Below are positions 25,652 through 38,242 of a stretch of 64,000 nucleotides of DNA, in pieces. A program made the position numbers and the translations under genes. Under the pieces are notes generated by a model. The model saw nothing but the letters and a program-made list of their open reading frames with translations, had not been told where the DNA came from and ran no database searches. Source of the stretch: Luscinia megarhynchos (taxonomy: Eukaryota; Chordata; Aves; Passeriformes; Turdidae); NCBI GenBank assembly GCA_034336665.1, contig CM067568.1:39908770-39972769 (forward strand), written 5' to 3'. Each line of letters starts with the position of its first letter. The first letter of the stretch is position 1.

Positions 25652-28214
25652 GGTCAGCAGCAGAAACAGAGGGAAATGAATGGGACAGAGTTGAATTTAT
25701 TCCTTGTTCATGCCATAGCATCTAAGAATAAACTGTACAAGAGCTGTAGGCAGGTGTGGTGGCAAGGCTGGTGGAGACGGGGTGGGTGCATCTTTTGGTG
25801 CCTGGCTGTGCATGTGCTGATCTTGTGCTCCCAGAGCATCTTATGTCAGTGCAGTAGAGGGACCTGTAGCTGTAGAAGCAGGGACTGGGTGGTTCTCTAG
25901 AGGCACAGGTAGTATGAGTAGGAGAGAAGTGAAGGAGTGTGAATTGTTCAGCGCATACATGCTGTGTATTATGTAGGGGCAGCGATGTTGCCCAGCAGGG
26001 GATGTGCTGTGGGCTGAGGGCAGGGGGTTGCTGTGCTGGGAATGGCTACAAATGACAACACGAGGTCACTTGGCAGTTAAATGAGGCGAAGAATTGCCAT
26101 GGTGACTGCACTCCTCTCCCTGACAGATGCCAGGCTTCCAGGCAATGATATTTGTGCGTTCCTCTAAAACCCCCAAACTCTCTCTCCCTCTTTTTGGAAA
26201 GGGTGAGGGCCATCCTGCACCCATCTCCAGACTGGGAGAATGTAAACACATGGAGTATGGAGTGGTTTCTGCACACTCCATCTTTCAGTAGAAGGGGCCA
26301 CTGTCTGGGTACCTCCTACACCGGTCACTACTGCAGTGCATAGACAGAAGGGCTGTGGCTCAAATTGCTGTGGCACACTATGGTTCTTGCTCTGTGTATC
26401 CACTCAGTGTCCCAGGAGCAGCGAGGTCTGAGCCAGCTGCCAGCCCTTAGGCACAAAGTGCATGTGTGCAGAGAGCTGTGTGTTGGAGGACATCACACCC
26501 GTGCTGCAGGAGGTGCTCCAGGGAGATCACAGTGAACAGCTCCAATGCTGCTGCCACCAGGAGCTCGGGGCTCACCTGCAATAGGTACTGCAAGACTCCA
26601 AGGACAGACAAATGTGCACCAGAACATAAAGCCTTTTGGCACTTAGTGTATTCACACTTGCTTTTAGGGCCCTCATAGAACATGCTCTCTGTTATCATGT
26701 CCTATGCTGTTTTCCTGGCAAAGAAAGTACAGCTGCATCTTTCAGGTACCATAGATGTTAAGGTGTTAAGGTGTGTTCCTCAAAGACTTCTGTATTTCAT
26801 CTCCAGAGACCTTACTCCTTTCAGCTTCAGAAGCCTTATTTCTTTCATCAGTTCTCTAGTTGTAAGTGGTCTGTGAAGCTATTATAAATCCTGTTTCTCC
26901 TGTGTTCTCAGTTAGAGGTTTGGAGAGCTGGTTACTTTGTGGTCTGTGAGGAAAAGTTGAAGGAGTTGAAGGCTTTGTGGACTAAAATGTTTGAAGATGC
27001 TTGGTTTGGGGAGCAACAATGATGCATCTGCACAGACCCATGAGAAAAAGCTGGAAAGAAGAAACCAAGTAGATGGTCATGCTGGTCCTGTAGGCTGAAG
27101 TACCACAGGAAACCAGGGAGGTGCTGTAGACCAGCAAGTAGGTCATTGTGTCACTTCTGCTGCACTGGTATTTTGCAGACATGCAGAACACAGCTCAGGG
27201 CAAAGGTCCAGAGCTTCTCCTCGCTGCTGTGCCCATTGCAGCATCTTCCCTTGAGTACTCATCTTTTCCCTGTAAGGGTTTTTGTTTAAAACAAAGAAAA
27301 GCATTCTAGACACTGACAAACAGGTATCGTTATCTTGCAGAGGGCTGGCAAAAGAACAAATAGCTGCACTTCAGTGGAGGTTCAGCAATCTTTCCACACA
27401 GCAGACTTGATAATTTGCATGGTCATGAGGTCTCATTGGAAAGATATTTTTAAATGAAAAAGCAAGGAAATGATGCAAAATAGATTCGAGCATATTCCAG
27501 GAGATAGCTAAATTTTTCATAGTGAAACCCAATAATAGATCAGTCTGTGTGCTATGAACCTCTCATCACGGAAATATATCACAGGAGGCTTCTGCTATCA
27601 ATTCTGGGCTGAGCACTGACCTTGGCTATTAGATCTCAATTAAGCATGTATGTGAATAATGCTTCTTTCTCTTACACTTTCCTGCTGCAGAAAATAATAT
27701 TAATGGAATCAAACACAAAGTATTTGCAGTCACTCTCCAGATGGAACCCGTGTTTTCTCAGTAGGTTTCATGTCACATGATAAAAAGAAAAAAAAAGCAT
27801 TTCGAGTGTGAAATTCAGGGAAAGGAAATATTAAACATCTGTGGAGTCAAAGATTGCAGCCTTCAGCACTGAGCCCCTCTGCTGTTCCAGAATGGTGCGC
27901 AGTGATGCTTGCAGCTGCAGGGGTTGAGTAGGCCACAGGGACAGAAAGAACATACTGTATCTTCAATTCTTTATGCTTGCTCACCTGGCATCCTTCTTTC
28001 CTTTAATTTCTTCTTTATCATTTTGATCTAAGAGAAGGAAAGAATTGCTAGTGAATTTGACAGTGGTGCTAATAAGACTATGCAAGACTTGCTATGATGC
28101 TTAAGACTCCTATGCAAGCCATGGCCTGTCTGCAGACCTGTTCCACTTCCAGCTCAGGTAAATGCTGCACCATTAAAACAGCATGCCAAACTCAGATCTC
28201 TCCTGAAGCATAAT

Positions 28215-28430
28215 TACAGTGTTGGGCCAGGAAGGGCTTAGAAACAATCATATCCCTACACTCATATTTGACAGGTCAGGTCTGGGGACTAGAGAACTGT
28301 TGAGCCTCACCTTTATGCCTGGGAAGATCATGGAGCAGTTCCTTCTGGAAGATATGATAAGATACCTGCTATGCCAAAAACAAAAGGGACGCCAACTTTC
28401 ACCAGCCTTGTGATGAGGATTTGATGGAGC
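28215..28430 (+). mobile_element. CR1 LINE fragment, reverse-transcriptase region, plus orientation
   Basis: The segment contains GACTAGAGAACTGTTGAGCC, then CTCACCTTTATGCCTGGGAAG and ATCATGGAGCAG, then TTCCTTCTGGAAGATATG. These match the part of CR1 ORF2 around the reverse-transcriptase domain, which reads roughly 'GACTAnAGACC..GTGAGCCTCAC..CTGG.AAGATCATGGAGCAG'. It is short and broken by indels, so no enzyme is encoded. Confidence 0.7.
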
Positions 28431-29837
28431 AATGTCATTGCGAAGAACAGAAGTTCTGCAAGATGGAACAAAAGCCCTGCTTTAAAAGGGCCTGAGGCAT
28501 GTTTTCAGCTATATGGACTGAGAAGAGGCTTATTTGTGTGCAGCATTCAGTGGGCTTTAGAATGGCTGCAGATTATTTGCAGTAGTTTGGCTAAAATCTT
28601 CCTGAGCTGTCATAGACACCAGACAATCAGCAATTCTCCCAAGTCAGGTTTCATCATAGCAATGGGAACGAGGTGACAAACTCAAACCACTCATCACTAG
28701 ATTGGTGTTCTGTGACAGCCTTTCCAGGTTATATTTGATGAAAGGTCAGTCTAACATCTGACTCTAATCTTAGACGAATGTTGTCTGAAAAGCCAAGGGG
28801 GAAAAGGCCAGTGAAAACAAAAATGTACTGACTGGAGTGGCAGAAAGCTGTATCTAAGCTTGGTCTCAGCCACCGGGACCAGATAAGAAGATGCCAAATC
28901 AATTCTCTCTGTTCTAGAAAAGATGGGACATGCTACTCAAGACCTGGTAGTGAGGGTATGTTAGATTTTGGTGCTTGTCTCATATTTAGTGTATATTTTT
29001 TCCCACTTCTCTGCCTGCCCAGGCTGTGGTGAGTAGTGGCACTTTGTCCTTGGAAGAAACTATTTCCAAACTTTTTTTTGTTACCACTACTGCTAAAAAT
29101 GTATTGATGCTCCTCTCAGGTTTACTTTTTTTCAGGCCCATTCCATGATTCTTAGCTCTCATAATCTCAGAATTTGTTTAAGAAGTAATCCCATTATGAA
29201 CCAGTGAGTCTTTCCAAAATTTAAATTCTGTCTGGAAACAAATCTAACTCCAAAGCTTTAGCATCAACCAACACGTCTGCCTGGACTGATTGTTTTCAGA
29301 AAGAACAGTGCTTTGAAAGATGAGTCTCCTTTCCAGGCTCTGTGCTCTCTTTTGGCTACTCCATCATTTCCAAATCAATAGCTGTCTCTGATTGCCCCCC
29401 TCCCCTCTAGATCCTGCACTTTGTTACCTCATTTTGGTTTTAATTTGCCACAGCAAAATTACAGTCATTTTTCCCCCACCCTAATTAAGAAACCTATCCA
29501 TTAAGGAGAAAGAAAACAAAAACAAAACCTTCTTATCTAAGCCCTTAGTGCAGAACACAGGAGGAATGATTGGTGAGATGATCACCTCTAGAAAGCCAAG
29601 GCCTTTATTGATTCTTCTAGCCTTCCTCAGTAAACACAGAGCAAGTATTTTAAATTCACCTACAAGGAAGCTAAAAGTTAATGTAAAATACAGACTTCTC
29701 AACATCAGAGAAAGGGACTGTATGTCTTCTAGCCTGACTCACTTTTTATTCTCTATACATAGTTTAACAAGAATATTTGGAGACTGTTTCATTATTCTTC
29801 ATATTTTCATGACATTATTTAGTTTGGAAAATACTTG

Positions 29838-29950
29838 TAAGATCATCAAGTCCCAGCATAAATCTAACACCTAAACCTAAACCTTGGCTGTAGTTGACAG
29901 CCAACTCCACCATTAATCCAAGTCCCTAAGCACTATTTCGATACGTAAGT
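29838..29950 (-). mobile_element. CR1 LINE fragment, minus orientation
   Basis: AAGATCATCAAGTCCCAGC, then CTAACACCTAAACC, then a CCACCATTAATCCAAGTCCC block and TAAGCAC. This order is the reverse complement of a CR1 3' end (usual phrasing 'gatcatcaagtccaacc ... ccactaaaccatgtccctaag'). The copy is short and decayed. Confidence 0.7.
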
Positions 29951-31389
29951 GTGAATACCACCTCACATCACCTGTCCTTCAGTTTCCCCACATTTTGTTA
30001 TAAACTGGCCTTGCTTCTGAACTTCTAGGGGCTAATGGTCCTGACCTATGCTTTGGAAGAGCTATGAGATAATGAAACAGATTAGAAAAGCTGTATTGTG
30101 GGCAGGTGGCAGCAGCACTGAGCTCTTGCATTAAGGAAATAAGCATTGAGTGATGGTGAAGGAAGGCACAACCCCAGTGCTGGGATGTATGATTACATGG
30201 ACAAAAAGGGTCAGGCTACACAGAGAAGCTCGGGGGAGAGTCCACTACACATGGGGATTTTGTGGAAGAGGACATTCAACAGCCCCACTGGAAAAGGTCA
30301 GAGACAGAATAATCTCTACTGACACGGAAAAAAACAAGATAGGAAGTATTTCCAGAGGGAAGCTTTTGCTTGCTTGTACAAAGGAATGAATACCTCTATT
30401 CTGAAAAGAAGAAAGGCTACTACAGGTTTTTCCAGACTTTATCCCCTCTGTCCTTCACCCCTGATCCAGTGGGAGTGGTACTTTCCATGATGCCTATCTG
30501 AACATAAGCCCTAGCTTTGAATAAAAATGAGGACTGACTCCCTGCCGTACTCCAGAGACTTATTCACCACCTTGGAGAGATAAGCATTTAGCTGATTAAG
30601 TTCAGTCTCTGTGCATACTCAGCTTCTTCTAAGGAGGGGGTGATATAATTGCAGGAACCAGATGGGGATTGTGCCTGCTGGACTAAAATTACTCTGGTAT
30701 TCCAGATTGTTTCTCTCCTCTCTGGGAAGTCAAGAGCAGAATCCTTCAGAGCAGGACCTGCTACAGAAGTCCATATCAGCTTGCATTAAGAGCATAAAGT
30801 ATCCTTCTGAGACTGGTATCCCAGAGGAAGAAAGCATATGTTCTTATGGGTTGTGCATGTGTTAAACTTGGTGTGTTCTTACATTTCTATCCAGTAACTT
30901 TGAAACCTGTTGCTCTATTTTAGTTAGATTTTATAAATTTCACAGCAAAGTTCCTGCAGGTAATAGGCAGCCAGTTAGAAGAGAGGGGACCCTATAAATA
31001 TCCTCATTCAGGAAAATGGTGCACTGTGCATGTATTAAACTCGGGGGACATCACATAGGAAAAAATGACATACAAGTACTCATCTAGATGAAAATCTTCA
31101 GTGAGAACTTAATTTTTCAGAAACAAAAATTCATAGGGGACCATAGTTCATTCATTCTGCACCTCACAAAACTACTTTTATTTCGTTATGATGTAGATGG
31201 GAGGAAAAATGATTTAATTTAGGAAACACTGTAAAATAGTCGATCTAGTGCATCTAGCAGATTTAGGAACTAGGATTCAGAAGTCAGTTTGTCGTTGGCT
31301 CCCTGATAGTAAGAGAAACTAGCCCTAGCAGAGAGAGAGTTGTACAGCACCTGAAATCAGACAAGGTTCTGAACAGAGCTAAAGTGAAG

Positions 31390-31790
31390 AAAGATGGGGG
31401 TCCAGAGCACTTTACCTATGGGGAAATGTTGTGGTTCCTGGGGTCCTTCCATGCAGCTCAGAGTAGACTAAGGGGAGATGGTCTAACTGTAGTCTTCAAT
31501 TACTTGTAGGAGAGTTACAGAGAGACTGGCAGCAAACTCCCTGTAGTAATTGATGGCAAGAAAAAGGCAGAGAGAATGGATAGAATTTGTATTCTGGGAA
31601 ACTCAGGTGAAATTTCTTCAGAAGGTGAGTATGACAGCACTGGGCATAAGTTACTGAAAAAGAAATGGTAGAGTCTCCATCACAGAAGGTTTCTAAGTCT
31701 CATGAAGACAACAGCACTAATTCCTAGTGGTAGGTTGGACTAGACATCTCCAGAGGTCTCTTCAACCACCATTTCTATGGTCTTTTACCG
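31390..31790 (+). mobile_element. CR1 LINE fragment, 3' part, plus orientation
   Basis: The stretch ends with GTTGGACTAGACATCTCCAG and AGGTCTCTTCAACCACC followed by ATTTCTATGGTC, the standard CR1 3' terminus (usually 'GGTTGGACTAGATGACCTCnAGAGGTCCCTTCCAACC..ATTCTATG'). The upstream part (about 31390-31700) matches CR1 less clearly but runs into the terminus without a break. Confidence 0.75.
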
Positions 31791-34700
31791 TCTATCTAGA
31801 TGAGGATGCAAGAAAACAGCCTGTATGAACAAAGCTGTCACTTAAAAGAATAGCAACTTTTATCTCATCTCAGCTTTACCAGAGGACATATGAACATAGT
31901 CATTGTTCAATTCCTTGTATAGAAAAATAGTTTTATTAAGGTGATTATTATTTGCTGAGTATAAATAATGAAACTTACTTTGTACTGTGCTAAACTTATG
32001 TCAGACACATCTTATGCCTCCTACAGATCTGCAGCACTATACTATAGACTATTTTCAACAAGCTCTGATTGTTAGGATTTACAGAGGCATTAGCAGACCA
32101 TGTATGACTGTCACTAGTTTTCTCTAAGCCTCTCGCATAAAGATTATTTTAAAAAAACAAACAAAAGCCTTTTGTATATTGGTCTTTGAGGTGTCTATCA
32201 ACATACTTTTCTGGATCATTGCTGTCTGCAGGCCATGTACTTCCTGTTAACTTTTGGAGGTAATGTGCTCAGAGTCAGGCAAGTTTTATGATTTCATCAG
32301 AACTAAAGTATGCTTAGAGCACACTGAATTATTGCTCAATTAATTTTGCATCCTAATTAAGTAGAAGACAATCTTATCACTGACAAGTCTCTTTTCTGTG
32401 TTAAATCTATCCTGTTTCAAGTGTGATGCGGTGAATAACTTATACAAATAGAACAAGACAGATCTGAGCTGCTGTCTGCACTCTATAAGATGCTGGCCAG
32501 CTTCACTCCAGCCAGGGCAGTGTGATGTTGCTGCTGTCTTGGCAGTCCCTGCCCAGCTTCCTTCCCCAGCCACTTGCTTCTCTCTACCTGCTAGCTCAGC
32601 AGAGCACACAGCAAAATAGAGGAGCTTAGGTGCACCTTACTACAATAGGTAGAAATATCTCTTGCTAAACAGTGAGGAAAAAATGTCAACAAGCTCTCAA
32701 AGAAAGGAAAAATACCTAAGATGAGAACCATTCCAGCAGCAGGCAGTTTTAGGGACTACCTTGCCCATAAGTTACTGCTTGGCAGCATGGAGAGCCTATG
32801 CAGTAAATCTGTCTTGGGCACTAGCCAGCAGTCCAGTTGTAACACTGAATTGTTCTAGCACAGTTCTCTCAAGAGGACTGAAAATTTTTAGTTTGTGCAG
32901 GCAGTTTCCTCTTCTGCTTCCAGTATTCATCCCACTGCACTTTCTCATTTAACTGGAGATTTATTTTCCCTTTATTTTTGATTAAAAAAAGCAGTAATTG
33001 TTGGATGGCTAGCTTTATGTATAGACCACATAATGAACAGCATACTTGTGGTAAACAATGTGCTTCATTTCCAGGTGGCTTTGAAAGAAACACATGCTTA
33101 TCTTCCTGTAATCAACTCATTACATAAATTTTCTTGCAGAATTGGTCCAGATGTCCTCTTCTTTCCCTCCTCTCTCTCAGAAGAATTACAAACTGCAGAT
33201 ATTATGTCAGCATGCACCTATATGAACACAAGCAATTATTTGTGGTACCTATAGATACAAAAATTTGACCAGTGCAATGAAAAAATCCTTCTATGTCATT
33301 ACAAACCCAAGCAAATGCAGTGCAAATGTCAGACTTGTAAAGCTGTGTAGAGTAGGTCAGTGGCTCCTGAGTGTATTAATGGATGCAGCCCTATTCCTTG
33401 CCTTCTTTCCAGGACTTGCTGTCTCTTTGAAATTATGTTCTGGAAGCATAGTTTGTAGAGCCTGGAGAAGTCCAGTGGTTTGCTCACTTGCACTCCACTC
33501 TGCTCTGGTCACAGGACCAATGATCCTGCTAGGCTGGCAGTTCAGGAAATTCTCTCGTTGTTGTTTCTCTTGGTACATGGATGCTTTTTGTTTTCTGGGC
33601 CATTTCCCATATGTCCATTTCTGGGTCATGGACCTTTCATTTTTTGGGTGTCTGATACAGAACTACATCAGGGCTGTCTCACAATGACATTATGTAAAAA
33701 GCTTGACTGTAAGTAACTCAGCAAATTCTCAACTCAGCCACATCTAAACATGTGGCTAAACATAAACCTTTTAAACATAAGTCTTCAATGGACTGGATAA
33801 TTCTCATGACAAATTGCTATCAGTAGTTTGCAGCATTTACTAGAATTTTTAACTGCAATATGGTTTCTTGTCTTTGAATCACAGGAACAATTGCTTGTCA
33901 AATATATTTATAGGGAACAAAAGACATGAAAACCATGAACAAGTCAGCCTGTGACATGAAGAAACCAGCTCCTGTTCATCACCTTCTAATTCCATGATTC
34001 TGTCCTGTCTCATCATCAGATATGAGTGAGTTGGACAATCTCTGCTTCCTTTTCCAGAGTGAAGAACAGTCAATCTGCCTTCTCAGTTAGGAAAACAGAT
34101 ATTCCTCTCCATCCTTCTCCGTCTTCAGGTGTGACTAAGGGAGCTTTGTTGTTTTCTGAGCTTGACTCACTCAGCTTTCCTTTCTGGTCATGTTGTAATC
34201 TCTCTGCATAATAAATTCACTCAGGGCTGAGCTGTGAATATACCATGCCCAGGCTACAGAAAGGACACACATCTAGCATAAAGATATTAAAACTCATATC
34301 TGATTATTTTAGACCTTAAGTTACTGGAACTCTTTGCAGTATCATATAAGGAATTAATTGCATGCAAACATACATTCACCTCCTATGAAATAAGCAGACC
34401 AGACACTTTACCCATGAGGAAAAGCTGCCATATATGTATTAAATTGGACTTTGATACTGCAGGCAACACCCCTCTGCAACTGCCCAACAAACCCTGAACT
34501 GCCCATAAGCAAAGCAGCCCTGCAGACATTTGCAGGGCTCCTCCACAGGAACTGGCAGATTGCAGAGGCAGTAGATCCAAAAGAAGCCTGGAGGGAACTG
34601 CACAAGAGATACAGCAGCATTAACAATACACTGAAACAACTAACAGGGAGAAAAAGAAAAGAAGAAAATAGCCAGCCCAAAACTGATAGAGATCTTTAAT

Positions 34701-35475
34701 TTAAAAACCAAGTAAGTTTATTCACTGGGAAAGTGCAACAAAATACCCCAAGGATAGTGCATTCCACTCCAACAATTAAAATTGCATTAAAAAGTAGATA
34801 GGAAGGTCTGAATCTTAAAAAGAACTAGCACAAAAGCTAGTGCTTTTCTTTGTTTCAATATATTTATCTTTGGGTAACAAAGATAGTCACTGATTAATTT
34901 TTAGGTACTTAATTTACAGCTTCCTAGCCTTTGTTTGCAAGTCATCCTGCTCCTTACAGAGGCTAGCTTGGGACTCGAGAACTGTAACACATAGGCACTT
35001 AGGAGAGGGCAGTTTTGAAAGAATGGTGATGTTGGGCTCAGTCACATACTTACTGCTGGGAGGAGACCCAGTTAGGAGCTACTAGATATTCTAAGCAGAT
35101 ACTGCTCCCAGTTCTTGCTCTTTAAAATCTGAGATAAGATGTTCAGTACCATCCATAAAGCAGATTCTGCAGCAGCTGAGGGGATGCAAGCAGGCGAAAG
35201 GAGAGCACAGGAATACAGCAAGCTTACAGCAGGTGTTGCTTGAGGGAGCTACCAGTTTCTGACCACTGAACCCATTTTTGCTGTAGAAGTAATTATATTG
35301 AACACCTTGCAGGTAGGTCTTACACCCATAGCAGCCCATTCTCATTCATACTTGTTACTTCGCTTCAGCTGAGCTTTACAATCCCAACAGGATTCTCTAT
35401 CACATAGCAATTATGTATCTTTTACCAACACTCTCTGCCCCATGATTTCAAAATACCTTATAAGCCTCACTCCTA

Positions 35476-35529
35476 AAGCTTAAACCAAGCTTCACCAAAA
35501 GCTTAAACCATTTAAGCTTAACCAAGCTT
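35476..35529 (+). repeat. Cluster of five AAGCTT words
   Basis: AAGCTT occurs at 35476, 35487, 35499, 35514 and 35524, mostly followed by AAACC or AACC, giving a degenerate tandem repeat with a 10-15-bp period. It lies just beyond the likely 3' end of ALKBH1. Its function is unknown, and local slippage is the simplest explanation. Confidence 0.7.
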
Positions 35530-35694
35530 AAAGTTCTGACATACAGGTATTTTAATGGAAAAAGAGTACAGTAAACATTTGCAACAAAATGCCAATAGAA
35601 TTAATCTCCTGAGTACCAGTCGTGAACTTATCCTTCTTTTCCTTTTAAAATCTTTTTCTGCTCCCACCTATTTGTTACAGCAAGAAGGACTACA

Positions 35695-35715
35695 TTTATT
35701 CTGCACAAGTTTATT
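35695..35715 (-). terminator. ALKBH1: Two AATAAA poly(A) signals for ALKBH1
   Basis: TTTATT on the plus strand at 35710-35715 and 35695-35700 reads AATAAA on the minus strand, roughly 100-115 nt after the ALKBH1 stop codon. They imply a short 3' UTR ending near 35680. A further AATAAA at 34722-34717 would give a 3' UTR of about 1.1 kb and could be an alternative site. Confidence 0.6.
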
Positions 35716-35811
35716 AACCACAATACAGACAAGTGACTTCCAGTATGACACCAGTTCCTAATTCCATATGGAGATTGCCTCTCCGGTCCACATCAGTATG
35801 ATCACCTGGTC

Positions 35812-36232
35812 TCAGGTGACTGTGTTTGGTTTATGTCTTTTGGCTTTGCTGTTCTCATGATAACTGTCTTCAGAGGGAGCTTGGCCCTTTCCATTTGTCC
35901 CAGATTCCTCTGGAAATTTCTGACCCTCAGCCAACACCTGTCGAATAGTCATGTTGATGCGGGAGGACTGCAGGTACTTGGCACACACCTGCCAATCCTC
36001 ATCAGAGCTGTGCTCAATGACTGAGCCAGCAGGGAGGTCTGAAGAAGGAGCTTGGCTGAGGCACGAAGGCAGAGCTGTCCCCTCAGGGTTGGGGAGGACT
36101 CGGGGGACGGCGTGGTACAGCAGGCGGCTGAAGCCAGACATCACCATGATATCTCCGCTGTGCATGAACATCGCTGTTGGGGCCTCCTCCCGCTTCAGGC
36201 CCCCAAGCAAAAATATGGAGGATTGCCCAAAA
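35812..36232 (-). CDS. ALKBH1: ALKBH1 exon 6 (last), residues 227-366
   Basis: The exon starts after CCCTAG and finishes the serine codon, then reads [20 protein letters not shown]. The third iron ligand His267 lies in [15 protein letters not shown]. Arg318 and Arg324 in [11 protein letters not shown] are the expected 2-oxoglutarate contacts. The tail after [11 protein letters not shown] diverges from mammals, as is usual for this protein. The stop TGA is at 35814-35812. Confidence 0.96.
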
Positions 36233-36754
36233 CTAGGGATAGCATAAGGATAGAGAGAAAAGAGAAAAAAAATTCAGCTAGAGAACAATTTGCTGTACGG
36301 TAAGAAAATATCAGTAGTTAAATTCCTTTATAAAAAACACCCCAAGCAATCACAAAAACCAGAGGGACTCCTAAGAACAGCTTTTAGTTGGGAACATGGC
36401 AAACAGACTACGAGATCTGATTCGCAACAGGCACAGTGTAAGCAATTGCCCTGCCAGGTTTGAAGCTGTGCTGAGATACTTTAGTACCCAACTGACACTG
36501 CTGCTTTAAAACAGAACTGTGCTCTCTGCAAAATAACTTTTCACTCCAGGCACTAAATCCATGCTATTCTAGCAGTCCTTAAAGAAAAACCTATGTCCCT
36601 GACCTACAGCCTTCTGCTATTCAAATCTTCTGAGAGTGAAGATTATGTACCCAATTAGCAAACTACATCATACTGCCTTCCTATAACCATATGTAGTCCT
36701 AGAAAAAAGGCACCAATATTTCTGTAACACTCAAGTGTGCTTTCCTTGACTCAC

Positions 36755-36948
36755 CTGAATGATAACAGGGGCCGAGAATGGTCTAGCTCAGACTCATCCA
36801 CATGAATTCCCAGTGAAGAGTCAAAATGATAGTAGTTCAAGATCCCTGCTTGGGCTTGGAAACCCCGAAACCCACAGGCTGCAGCCACTTGTTCAGATAG
36901 GAATGCAAGGTCTGAGGGGAAAGGAGTGTGGTGATTTGCTGAGTACTT
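36755..36948 (-). CDS. ALKBH1: ALKBH1 exon 5, residues 163-226 (HxD iron site)
   Basis: The exon encodes [20 protein letters not shown], then [16 protein letters not shown] and [19 protein letters not shown]. His211 and Asp213 in HVD are the first two iron ligands of the double-stranded beta-helix. The acceptor is CAG at 36951-36949 and the donor GTGAG at 36754. The last codon (Ser) is split with exon 6. Confidence 0.96.
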
Positions 36949-38010
36949 CTGGAAGGAGGAGAAGGGGGGAAAAAAAAGAAAGCCACACCCAACACATCAG
37001 AGCAGCAAATACACTTGGAAACAAACATTGAAAAAGAATTCAAAAGCCTGGCTGATAGTCATGGAGAACGACACCACATTTACCTAGAAAATGACTACAA
37101 CACAGGCAGAACCACAGCAAATTTCCCACCTACCATTAAATTCATGGCCTAGGCTGACACTGTCAGAGATTCAATTAATTGTGAAGTTAATCATTATATC
37201 TAGATGCTAAACTTGAAATCAGTTAAGACTAGTACCAACATCCTGAGGATTTTCTCAGTCACAACCTGTAGCTGCCAATGGAAAGACAGTTCTGTAGCTC
37301 ATCAACACAACTCCAAAACAAGCATCTTTATTCCTTCATAAATAACAAACAGGAATCAGTTGCAAACCTAAGTTTTATCCCTCCCATAAGTCATTCTGAG
37401 AGGACTGGAAGATAATAACCAAACTTTTATTAAGGCCATCCAGTAACAGGTTGATCCAGTAAATAAAAGGCTGCAAGCAGATTTGGTTATCAGCAATATA
37501 CAGATAAGATGCATATTCACTCTGCCAGTGTTTATCAGCCTCCATCTCAGTCTCATGAAAAAAACCAAGTTTATTTGGATCAGGATCCTCAAAACAGCTG
37601 TTAGTTGGTAAGAATGCACTATTGTAGCTCAGACTCATTTAAGTTCAAAATCACATGAGTAGCAGTCTCTTCTTGCTCCTGCTCACCCCACCAGAGTAGT
37701 TTCCCAGAAGTCACATTAAGCTTGAAGTAGTTAGCAATGCTTTTGTAATCATCCTTTTTGGTAGGTAAAAATGCCACTTACCTTGAAATAGTTGCAGGTT
37801 TAGAGCTGAGTGCATGATATCATGTTAACTTTCAAAGGAAAGAATGCAGCAATGAACTTTTGCTGTTAAACCCTTCACAGTAAACCAATACAGATTAAAA
37901 TGTTCTTAAAAGCCTGTCTTGTAGGATCATAAACATTTTATTCCTTGATGTCCTTCTCTGCCATTCTGAGTGCTTATGGCTAAGAAAAATAGAGAACTTA
38001 ATCTCAATAC

Positions 38011-38101
38011 CTTAGTCTCCCAGTTATAATGGTAACCAAGGGTCACCCAGCGCAGCTTCTCCAATAGGCTCCTGGGCTCCCATTTACTGGAACCTTTCCT
38101 T
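38011..38101 (-). CDS. ALKBH1: ALKBH1 exon 4, residues 132-162
   Basis: This 91-nt exon lies between TAG at 38104-38102 and a GTATTG donor at 38010. It encodes RKGSSKWEP followed by the strongly conserved [18 protein letters not shown] and ETK. The first ten residues differ from mammals, while the rest is highly conserved. Confidence 0.94.
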
Positions 38102-38204
38102 CTACAAAGACAAAATATAAAGAAATAGGATATGTGTTAATTTCTGAGAGGTCTTCTGGTAGTGCAGCATAGAATAATGAGATTCACTCATCCATTTCAC
38201 AGCC

Positions 38205-38242
38205 TATTAAAACCAGTTAATGTTATTAAAACCAATCAATGC
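38205..38242 (+). repeat. Two-copy 19-bp tandem duplication
   Basis: TATTAAAACCAGTTAATGT is followed directly by TATTAAAACCAATCAATGC, which differs at only a few positions. It is a small local duplication in ALKBH1 intron 3. Confidence 0.75.

Larger units (their letters stand above)
19560..35690. other. Intergenic region between SPTLC2 (5' end) and ALKBH1 (3' end)
   Basis: This is about 16 kb with no recognisable protein or RNA gene. It contains a large inverted repeat (21843-23119), a 20-T run (25632-25651), CR1 fragments near 28215-28430, 29838-29950 and 31390-31790, and a cluster of AAGCTT words (35476-35529). The part between about 20500 and 27000 is less AT-rich than the introns but has no convincing exon. 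A minus-strand open frame at 23566-23949 is listed separately. Confidence 0.8.

Noticed and set aside
33265..33687. 140-codon plus-strand open frame in the intergenic region
   Set aside because: The hydrophobic, Cys/Phe/Leu-rich composition is that of T-rich non-coding DNA. No start context, splice signal or similarity was found.
37368..37638. Two overlapping minus-strand frames of 83 and 87 codons in ALKBH1 intron 4
   Set aside because: They look mildly protein-like but are in two frames over the same bases, have no splice signals consistent with ALKBH1 and match nothing recognised.
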